A stretch of DNA of 64,000 bases. Origin: Antedon bifida (taxonomy: Eukaryota > Echinodermata > Crinoidea > Comatulida > Antedonidae). Of this stretch, positions 51,401-61,608 are shown piece after piece; the stretch's first letter is position 1, and each line of letters starts with the position of its first letter. The stretch lies in assembly GCA_963402885.1 (NCBI GenBank), contig OY727096.1, positions 23,603,820 through 23,667,819 on the forward strand. The letters run 5' to 3'. The notes beneath the pieces are model-generated. The model had not been told where the DNA came from, searched no databases, and saw nothing but the letters and a program-made list of their open reading frames with translations. Made by a program: the position numbers and the translations under genes.

Positions 51401-54400
51401 TGACAGTTACTCAATTTAAAACTTTTAAAATTATCAAGTGAAAGAAAAAAATTCTTAAGCTCTGTCTTTACTATCAAACTGTGCCCAAATATGGTAGTGA
51501 TATGACATAATCACGTCCATATATGGACATTTTTTTGTCACATAAAGTTTGATAGTGTAGACAGAGCTTTAGTTTAGTTATATTGATATAGAAAGGAAGG
51601 ACTGACCCTGTTGTGTGCCCATTGCCACTACATTCTACACTACTTTTCAAATCATTTAAGGACAATACACTGAGGTGCAATAAGTAACAAGTGAAACCAT
51701 TTACAATAGCATATGTAGTATGTTTATTATGTTTCCATAGAAACGTACCACTATCCTTTTCATGGGACATGTTCAAGCCAAGTTTAGAATGTCCAAAAGC
51801 AGGGATGACATCATCAGCAAGCGATGGTCAAGTAATTGGCAGATTGCGAGATGGTGGAGGTCACTACTGTATCGCACCGGATCAAGGCACTCTGTCACCT
51901 AATGCAATCAAAGAATTTATTGTAGGATTCTCTCCAGATACGGTAAGCACTTGATAATTTTTTAAATAGATAGTTCTTTCTCATATTACTGTCTGTATAT
52001 GTTAATATCAAACTTATATTCATGTTGCTGAAAGAATGCATATTATGTTTTAGTAGTATTATTAAATGTTTTCATTGATGTGGGATATAAAATAAGTAAA
52101 TAAAAAGAAATGACAGGACCCAATTTTAATATTTTATATTATGTTTATGTTTATGATTTTTTTCCTAATTGAAGTATCCATTTTTTTATAGATTGGTTCA
52201 TTTCATAATGTTGCCCATTTAGTTCTTCATGGCATACCAGTTATCAACGAACCTAAGCCACTGTCAGGAAAAGCAAATAAATGGAATGGAAATGGAACCA
52301 AAAGCTCATCAGCCTCCACCAGAGAGCTGACTACTAAGGATTTAGTAGGCCTAGAGGTTGAACTTAAGGCAAAGTGTGATGCGTACCATGTGTTAGTGCA
52401 ACCATATGCTATCATAGTGCCTGGTAGTACCTTAGTTACTACAACTATTAGAAAACATTTTCAGGTACATTTGTTACTTTTACCATTTTCCATACTAAAA
52501 CCTGTTGTTGGAATTTAAACAAGTAGCCATTGTACCAGCCAGCCATATTGATATAAAATTACTTTCATTTTTTAGATGGTCAACTTTAGCCAGTACCCAG
52601 TAATATTCCAATGATCATCTTTGATTTGTGAATGTGGTATCAAAGAATCTTGTTAAAAAGTAGCTACTTCGTCAAATTCATACATACATTAATAATTTTC
52701 CATTTTTCAGATGGTCAACTTTAGCCAATACCCAGTAACATTCAGTTGGTCATCTTTGAGTGACTGTCATATTGTAGAGGTTGGAACTCCCCAAGGTATC
52801 ATTCCTGCTGGAGAAGTTGCTGACTTGAAGCTTACCATTACTGGTGGACAGCCTGGCCTAATTGACCACACACTGATTTGTAAGATTGAATACCAAGATG
52901 AGCCGCTTATGCTTCGAGTGAGGGCGCACATCAAGGTAATAATTTTCTTGGAGATAATTTATCAACCTTACTATTAAAATCTGGTTGGGAAAGTTAATGT
53001 CTTTGTATAAAGGGTCTTCCACACCTGTTCCGGCACGGGTCTGGTCTGGCGATTCAAACGCCAATGTTTCGTTTTCACGACACTCCACGCAGTTATGCAC
53101 CAATTGATATGAGGGGAACGTGAAAACGAAACATTGACATTCGATTGGAATTGCCGAACCACAACCATGCCGGAACAGGTGTGAAAGACGCTTTACTGTG
53201 ACACAAATTCTCTAGGGTCAATGAAGTTGTAAAGATACACAGTAGTAATTTATTTATTGTACAGTAGTTCTTGGAAAGTATTCTTAAATATAATTGTACC
53301 TTCAATAGGGTCCAGAGGTAGTAATTGACACCCCATCAATTGACTTTGGTCTTGTTCGGAATAAGTATGAAGTAACAGAAGAAATTGTGATTAGGAATAC
53401 ATCGCAGATTCCAGCAAAATGGAGTATAGAGGAAAGTAAAGATCATCTAGATACAGAACTGAATGATGTAAGACTGTTTATCTTTATCAATTTATCTTTG
53501 TCCTTGTTTGATAATCCATTTGCTGCTCAAACAAAGATTTCGGTAAAATCTTATGCAGTATTAGATATATAATTTTGGTATTTGGTAGTCATTATAAATG
53601 TTTTTTTTTCTCCCAGGGTATGTCAGAGTTTTTATTTAGGCCATCCAGTGGTGATTTACCAGGATTGGGTTCTACTGTCATCACGGTGACCTTTAACCCT
53701 TCTCACTGCAGACACCTTAGATCAGTCTTTGAATGCTCCGTCATTGGTGGTATATCAAGGTAAATGAGCACTATCTATAGTTTTTACTAATATACCATAA
53801 CATCTCCCAGTTTAGCATCATTTTGAGGGAACAATGCACCAAAAAGGCCCCATCTCGAAAAAAAGCCCCCTCTTCGGTCTGCAAAATTAATCTCGAAAAG
53901 AAGCCCATCTTAAAAGAAGCCCACCCAAGAGTACTAAATGGGATTCTTATTGATGTTTTACACTATGTACGTAATACAATCAACTCTCACAATATCAAGA
54001 CTCTCTGTTAACTAAACGTTTCTTCAGGTCCCAAATTCTATTTATACCATTAAAACCCCGGATTTCCGGAAAGAGAGTGTTGAATGTTCATGTTGATGTT
54101 GTCTTGTATTTGTTTCCCTATTATTGTATTGTTTTTATGAGCATCTCGAATAAAGCCAATCAATCAATATCCCAACTGTTTATTTCTTGATACTAACATT
54201 TGTTTGTGATCATTTTAAGCTCTGTCTACACTATCAAACTTTATGTGACAAAATGATGTGCCCATATATGGACATGATGACATCACTACCATATTTGTGC
54301 ACATCACACTTTTTTTTGTAAAACTAGTTTGATAGTGTAGACAGAGCTTTACAAATTCAAACTTTCGAGAAGAATCTTTTGATGAATGAATATTTGATAT

Positions 54401-57400
54401 ATGATCTGAAGAATGTGGTAAAGATTATATATTATAATAATAGTAACATTATCATTAATTTTCTGTATAGCTACATTGGTGTACAAGCAGACATTAAAGA
54501 ACCACAGGCTTGTCTATTATCAAGTCACCTACAAATGCCTGAGGTTTATGTCAATGTACCGATAAAACACACTGTTCAACTTCTGAACCAGACCCCACTT
54601 GCTACAAGGTTTTTCTGGGGTGAGGTGAGTATTGTATACCAATTTCGAGGTCTAAGGTATTGTTTTATTCATTTTTTCAAAATTCTGAAATATTCGTAAG
54701 ATGTAAAGTGCTTTGAATTAATTGCCTTGAATTTAATAATTTATTTGTATAGCATACAATTTGTTCATTGCTCAGTCAAAAAGAACAGGACAAGTGAGTT
54801 TTGAGTAGTGACTTGAAGCTGTCTAATGATGGGTTTACTGCCTAGGTCCATCAGAAAGTCTAATTTCCCTAGCTATCTTTGCTCCTCTAAATCTTAGGAA
54901 GGCAACATATAAAATGTTGCTACTACGGTATGTTTATTCTTGTGATAAAACAACAACACAACCATCTTCATTTACAGTAATACCTATAATAAATGCATAG
55001 TTACCAACCGCCTTGTATCGTTTGGGATGGTCTCGCATTTTAAATTGATTTTTAATGAAACACGCATCAAATCTCGCAGGCTGGTAACTATGTAAATGTT
55101 GTAACAAGAATTAAATTTGTTGTTAAAATGTTGTACTTTTGTAGACTCAAGGTAACCAGTCTGAATATTGTACAATAGTTTGCCAACCAAGTTCTGGAGT
55201 ATTAAAGCCTAGGCAACAAATTGACATTGTTATTGAATGCATATTCCGAAAGCAAGAAGAATTAAGTGATGTGTGCATACCATGTCATGTTGAGGGTATG
55301 TGTGACCCTGTGTACCTCAAGTTGTCGGGAACTGTACAAGGTTTAAAAGTGTCTTACTACAAAAAAGATGAACAAGAAGCTATGTAAGTATTTTGAAATT
55401 GTTTCAAATTAATTATTATTTTGGTGAATGGTTGTACCAGTGATGAGAGTGGTGTTGATGGCAGCATTGTGAATCATAGAGAATGAGATGATGGTAGGGC
55501 CAGCTTCACTAGAAGTCTATGAGTTCTGACCTAGTATTTTACGGACTACTTTGTGTAATTTAGTGCAATGTCTGTGGTATTAAAAAACACAACCAAAAAA
55601 TATTGTGTACACTTAAATGTAGCATTAATCTAAATGCCAACTTTATGCCAATGGCTACCAGATGTCTCTATGTAGATGGTTACCGGAGCCAGTAGCAGAT
55701 GATTATGATTGAGTATTTTACAGGGATAGGGAGTATTCTGTTCGTGATTAGGAAGATGGTAATGGTATATGATTTAAGTTCCTGTTCCCAACTAGTCATC
55801 CATTCATAGAAGCACTGATGTAGAAAGTCTATCTGGTGGTGACTATATAATGGAAACGACTCAAGAAAAGACCAAACTTTGGCTTTTGATTGAAATGTTT
55901 TGTTAGAAATATAGATGTAATGATTTAATGTTAATGAAGATGGCTATTGTGATGTAGTTGGTTATTTATGGCGATTATTAAATTAAAAGAGGATGAAATC
56001 ATTCTAGCTTATTTCCTGTTATTATACATATACAAAATTATCATCTATACAGAATTGAAGATGATGATTTAAGCCTAGACTTTGGAGATGTTGAACTTGG
56101 GAACTTCACAAAAAAAGTCTTCTGTATCAAGAACCAGACTGCTATTTCAGCTTCTTATAATATTCTTGTCAGCCATTTCCAAGCAGGAAAACCACCAACT
56201 CCTCCAGAAGAAAAAAAGGAAAAATATGAAAAGTAAGGGTGGCTATATTATTCACCATTAACACTTAAGCTAATGGAAACCCTGTCCTTAAAATTCAGGA
56301 GTTATCCTGTCAACACTTAACACCACTTAAATGAAATACTTCAGCGTGATTTGCCACTGAAATTTGCACTGAGGAAAAGCTAAGTGTTGTCCAAAAGCTC
56401 TGAAAATTCTTTCTGCCTGTTTTGCTTTATTGTTAAGATTTCCATTGAGATCCAGCCACTGATATGCACAGCATTGTAATTTTTTTTTCAGTATTTGCCT
56501 TTTTAAAAATAATATAGAATAGAGTTATATTTATTTTTTATTATTGTAAGACAACAACTTCTGCTCTGTTTTGATTGATTGATAATTGATTGAAATATGT
56601 TTATTTAGCTATTTTGGTTTTGATTAAAGGACAGTTTGAACAAAGTGTAATTAAGATTGTGCTTAAATCTTATAGCAGGTGGTCTAATTACATACACTCC
56701 TCTCCTCAAAGCCGAAGCCTTCTTAGCCGTACACAAAACATAGCTGACCCAATGAGTAAGAGCCCATCTAAACTGTTAGCAGATTATACCAAAGTGGTTC
56801 TTCGAGAGGGTAAAGGCCTAGCCTTCGTGGTTCAGCCATCATGTGGGATGCTTGATCCATTTGATGAACTGGAAGTGGAGGTTACTGCTTATGCGGATAT
56901 GTGGGGGCAGTATTCAGATGACCTTGTTTGTAAGGTAGAATATTAAATGTTGTTAATTCATTTTACACATGAAAGATTTTTGATATTATTAAAGTGATTA
57001 CTATTACTTTTTAATTATCTTTTTGTTCCTAAAGCAAGATTACTGGAACATTTATATTCAATAATACATATAGGCCACTGGTCTTAATTCTGAGTATTAC
57101 TGTAGTGCAGAATACTATCTTATTTTATATGCAAGATAAGTTAATTTGAACTAGTGCTAGTTTAGGTGTTTTTCTTCAAAATTCCTGATTTTTTTTTGCC
57201 TGACAAGGCAGAATAAATTTAAATACTGTATGATCTATTACATTAACTGTTGTCATCAGAGACTACTGTATTAGTATTTAACACAAACAAACTCAACCAA
57301 AGTTGACTCCATTTCAATTTTTTTTGTTTAATTAGGTGTCTGGTCAAGAAGATGTTATAATTCCACTAAGCATATCCATCACTGGCTGTCCACTCAACTT

Positions 57401-60400
57401 CCAAATGGCCACACTAAAAGGTCAAATACCAGTGGTCCGCTTTGGGACTCACGTTCCTGGTGTAGCAGCCATTAAGAGGCCACTAAGAATCATGAATAAA
57501 AGTTCATTTGGTAAGATAATTTACAGATATTCTTTAAATTAATTGCCTATATGAATATGGCTTCTCACAGTTACAGACCATTATAATAATATCCTAGATT
57601 TTTAATCACCTAATGTTGTGAAACGTCAGGCGTACATAATTACCTGGTCATTTTTTTATCAAACATGTATAGAAACATACCCCCATAATGCGTTTAGTAA
57701 ACAGTGCAAAGTTGTGTCTTGACCCTACCAGGTACCCATTTGTACACCTGGATGGAGAAAGGCAAACATGAATAAAGTCTTGCCTAAGGATACAAAAAAT
57801 TTTACAAGCATTGGATTCAAACCCACAATCTCGCTATCAGTGGTCCACCATCCGACCCACTGCGCCACACACCCTTACAGACCATCATCCTACAGTATCT
57901 GCTCCTCTGGAAATCACTGGCAAATGTACTTATGTACCTATGACAGGAGAATCCATCTATGGTTGAGAAAACTTTTGGTTTGGTATGAAAATCTGCTTCT
58001 TTTAACAAGAAGGTTTACATAAAAAATAAAGACCAATGAAGATGTCAATTATTGAACTAGAGGTCAATAAGTTTTTTGTATGTGTATTTCAAATGTTATT
58101 TCTTCTTTTTTTTTTTTTGGTTGGTACAGATATTAGAGTTGACTGGCAGATGTTTAACCTACAAGAAAACGATAATAAACTACTTGATATGATTACTAGC
58201 ATTGGTGACCCATTTCCTGAATGTGATGAAAATGGATTTGAAATCATTCCTACCGAAACTGAATTGTCACCAAGAGTAAAGGAAAGTGAATTGTCACCAA
58301 GAGAAAAGGAAGAAGGACTTACCCCTGATATTGAGGTGACCGGTGAAGAACATGGTGAACCCATGTCAGAGGTCAATGAGCAACCTCAAATAATTAGAGT
58401 TCAATTTAAAGAGCATGAAGGGAATAGGGCCGAGGAACCTTTTGGAATTATTACTAAGCAAATGGTAAGATAATTGGTTTTTTAATGTAAAATCACGAAA
58501 CTATACAAAAGATAGTAGGATTTATAGTAAGTATTTACTTACACTAACTTTTGGGCCAAGACAAAATGTTACACAAATTTGACATGAAAGACTTTAAATT
58601 TACTTACAGGTTATTCCAGCCAGAGGAAGTCTACAGATAACAGCGACATTCAGTCCCAGCATGGTCTCCCCTACCCAGATAAGGACTGTTGAGTGCGTAG
58701 GCTATGCACTAGGGTTTATGAGTCTGAATCGAGAGGATGATCGCTTCAAAGAGAATGCTTACAAGAGGTTGCATGGCTATGATATGACACCGCTGAGACT
58801 GAACCTAACAGCCTTCATAAAGCCTGCAGTGTAAGTCACTTATTTGTCATCACAACAACCAGTATCTACAAAAATTAATAAAAAACTTAAAAGAACATAA
58901 AACAATGATGAAAAAAAAAATTCAAAATACAATTTTCCCAGCCCACTACTTAAAATGCATTCTGAAATGAGACCAGATATTTCTGATGATTTTGTTGCTA
59001 ATGGTTATGAACTTATAGAGCACAAAATAAAAATATATATATGAAGCGTTGTGAAGAAATGAAAAGGGTGAAAGTGTAAAGCTCTGTCTACACTATCAAA
59101 CTAGTTTGACAAAGGAAGTGTGATGTGCCCAAATATGGTAGTGATATGACAACATCATGTCCATATATGGGCACATTGTTTTGTCACATAAAGGTTGATA
59201 GTGTAGACAGAGCTAATAAGTTCATGCCAGGACCCAAACCAAAATATGAAGATATTCCCTTGTCGCTAACCATTGACCGTACATTATATTTCCTCTAGGC
59301 TGACAATTGAGACAGCAGATGATGATGGTATGACATACACCACAGCAGCAAGTCATCTCATAGTGGATGGAAACATCGGTAAAGAGTACACAAAGACAGG
59401 CCTAGCAACTTTGATGAACAATACAGAAACACCTTTAACATTCCAACTTGTCGTACCAGAACCATTTGCCCTTGGTCAAGTGGAACCAAAACCAACGGGT
59501 GGTACTGATGGTTTTATTACTGTCAAACCAAGGCATAATTTACAAGTAAGTGGGTTTTTTGCATATATATACCAACGGCATGAAAGTAATAAAGTATTAT
59601 CGTCCTATTCATACTTTGTATCTACCTGTACTTTTGAATATACTGTATTTGTGATGATAATGTTTACAGTATATTGTATACAAAGCAAGTGACCAGATCT
59701 TTTTGGTTTGGTTTCCACTAGGACGCAACGCATAGATGAAAGCACAATGCAAATAATATTACCTAGCACAAGTGATGGATTATTCACACTGTTGCTTGTC
59801 CTTGGTCAATTCACGTCCGTTTTGCGCTTACGGCATTGAGTTATATCCTAGTAGGAACCAAGCTTTAAGCTGCATTCACACTTGTTATGACAGTGCAGTT
59901 TTGTTAGATAACCGAAAATCATTTTTAAATCAGTTTAAAGAATTTAACCTTGCCATCTTCCATTCGGAACACATGTGAATGTATCCTTAAATGCCATAGT
60001 TACTTGTTTTCACAGATACAAGTTTCTTTCCGATTAACGTCGGAGTTAATACAACGCTATCTTGATGAACTACGACCTGACCAAGAAATGGAAGGTGTGG
60101 CATTAATAAAACGTGATCAGGAAAGAAAATTTACTATCGACAAAAATCTACAAATTGTATACAATAATACATCCATTCAGGTATGGATATAATTCTTTGC
60201 AACACCAGAACAAAATGATTTAGGGATGTCAAAATGATTATACTGCAGTTACTATTTTATACTGTAATATAATGTAAATTGTTAGTGTTTTTCAATGTTC
60301 AAGTTTATGAGTCAATTACTGAAACAAACCGTGTGTTTATGATTATCCCCAAAAAAGCTTGTTAAATATTGTATAAACAATTTGAAAAGTAAACATTGTT

Positions 60401-61608
60401 AGTTAGTTTACTGCAGTAACTGCAGTAGGAGAATTTGAACATGGTCTCTTATTAGACAAATAAACCACAGCAGACTATAGCACAGTTGTTTACTTTTTAG
60501 ATAGTTGACTCCATAAGATCAAGATTTGATTATTAATTTTTAATTAATTAATTTTGTTTGTTGCAATAGCCTGTACCCCTGTATGCCTCCATCGTGTTAC
60601 CTTCTCTCGTGTTGTCATGTGATTGCTTGGACTTTGGTGTGTGCCATGTTGGACAGCAACGAGAAAAAGAGATACTGCTACGGAACCCAACGTCCTCGGC
60701 CAGCTTTTGGACAGGTGTCATAGGTATGTATGCTAAAAGACTGTAGTAACAGCCACACCAAACCAAAACCAGTACAGTAGTTCATGCTAATTTTTATGTA
60801 GTTTAGGACATGGACTCTATTATTACAGGCATTGGGACCATTAATACTTTTGTCAAGGTAGATGACTTTTTGATAATATATACATTGTTGATAAAAAAAC
60901 ATAGCACTAGTGCTCACAATTATGTGGTTGTTTCTCACTTAAAACGGTTTAGACAGGGGCGCCGCATACCATAGCCGTACAATCATCACAGGTTCAAGGC
61001 ACTCCTCGACCATTGTTCTGGTGGTGGAACAAGTCTTCTCGGATAAGGCCTTAAAACTGGAGGTCCAGTGTACACATTTGGCTTGTGTGGACTCCCCGGT
61101 GCATCTTTTGGGAAAAGTAGGGAGATACTCCGATGTACAGGTCCATCTGTCGTTGATGACTGTCATGGGCCCATAGAGGGCCTAATCCAAATGCCCTCAG
61201 TTTGCTGTTAAGCTTGAGGTGCATTATGATTATATTTAAATTTACCCCTAGATTGGTGCAATTACCAAGATGATGCTGTGTTTGCATTGACACCAAGTAG
61301 TGGCATGTTAGAAGCACATGTGACTCATGTTTCCAGTAGTAAGACTCTGTTAAAGGTTCACTTTACAGCCATGTAAGTAATTATATATTCGCATACTTCC
61401 ACCAATCACAGAATAAATTTAAGCTCTTCCGTTTATTAAACATCCTCCCTCTGCACTTCACATCACATTTTTTTGTTTTTTTAGGCATAACATTGAGTAT
61501 GATTGCATCTTCGTTTTGAGAGGCATGCTAGGAGAAGAACCATGTTATCTGAGGGTCAAAGGTGAAGGTTCATATGATAGCCGTCATGAAGCATTAGTGA
61601 ACATCTGA
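45473..61608 (+). CDS. DLEC1: DLEC1 / CFAP81, ciliary protein with ASH/MSP-type domains
   Basis: Twenty-eight coding exons, 1678 residues (human about 1755): 45473-45697, 45956-46109, 46641-46751, 47868-48001, 48170-48381, 48504-48673, 49173-49346, 49962-50095, 50270-50359, 50576-50666, 51005-51170, 51741-51942, 52192-52464, 52711-52935, 53309-53467, 53617-53759, 54471-54624, 55145-55383, 56053-56232, 56676-56934, 57336-57510, 58130-58464, 58610-58830, 59299-59545, 60016-60180, 60570-60723, 61252-61372, 61485-61608 (TGA). All phases agree. The N-terminus has a short coiled coil (about 80-125). From about residue 280 the protein is a chain of Ig-like ASH/MSP domains. Human-like landmarks include FTDYKVRQVYEM, DCGYCLVGG, SDCHIVEV, VVIDTPSIDFGLVRN, TSQIPAKW, CVGYALGFMSLN, FGVCHVGQQRE and the terminal RVKGEGSYDSR. 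DLEC1 acts in motile cilia/axonemes. The exon at 56676 has a NAGNAG acceptor. Confidence 0.96.
46985..47655. repeat. 56-bp tandem repeat, about 12 copies
   Basis: The unit starts CAAACACCCTGAACTGGCCG and includes TTTACCCAGATACTACAAGG. Copies start at 46985, 47041, 47097 and so on; one copy near 47461 is shortened. Nearly identical copies in DLEC1 intron 3. The unit has no spacers, so it is not a CRISPR array. Confidence 0.95.
49366..49524. mobile_element. MITE family A in DLEC1 intron
   Basis: AAGCTCTGCCTACACTATC and TTTGATAATGTATACAGA ends; begins about 20 nt after an exon donor (49346). Confidence 0.8.
51456..51571. mobile_element. MITE family A in DLEC1 intron
   Basis: AAGCTCTGTCTTTACTATC and GATAGTGTAGACAGAGCTTT, with half the core deleted. 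Confidence 0.8.
52566..52640 (+). pseudogene. Decoy copy of a DLEC1 exon start with in-frame stop
   Basis: TTTTTTAG then ATGGTCAACTTTAGCCAGTA at 52576 duplicates the acceptor and first about 50 nt of the true exon at 52711. It begins in the same phase but reaches TGA at 52612-52614. GT sites follow (about 52634-52636). It could be a dead duplicate or, if spliced, a poison exon. Confidence 0.75.
53013..53190. mobile_element. MITE family C (palindromic) in DLEC1 intron
   Basis: Ends GTCTTCCACACCTGTTCCGG and CCGGAACAGGTGTGAAAGAC are inverted repeats. The interior is also palindromic around TTTCGTTTTCACG / CGTGAAAACGAAA. Confidence 0.85.
54216..54350. mobile_element. MITE family A in DLEC1 intron
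   Basis: Both inverted ends are intact: AAGCTCTGTCTACACTATC and GATAGTGTAGACAGAGCTTT. Confidence 0.85.
57690..57890 (-). mobile_element. tRNA-derived SINE in DLEC1 intron
   Basis: On the minus strand TGGCGCAGTGGGTCG gives an A box and GGGTTTGAATCC a B box about 40 nt apart. Downstream (plus-strand wording) are CCAGGTACCCATTTGTACAC and CTTGCCTAAGGATACAA, typical of the body of SINEs seen in invertebrate deuterostomes. Confidence 0.65.
59078..59214. mobile_element. MITE family A in DLEC1 intron
   Basis: Both inverted ends are intact, with a core reading AAATATGGTAGTGATATGAC. Confidence 0.85.
59706..59868. mobile_element. MITE family B, full copy in DLEC1 intron
   Basis: Ends GGTTTCCACTAGGACGCAAC and ATCCTAGTAGGAACCAAGC, inverted. 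Confidence 0.7.
60945..61185. other. GC-rich unexplained block in DLEC1 intron 26
   Basis: About 240 nt of much higher GC than the surrounding intron, open on both strands for 75-88 codons. No family is recognised. It may be a repeat insertion. Confidence 0.4.

Noticed and set aside
57768..58022. 84-residue frame before DLEC1 exon 22
   Set aside because: It covers the SINE on the wrong strand and lies in an intron.
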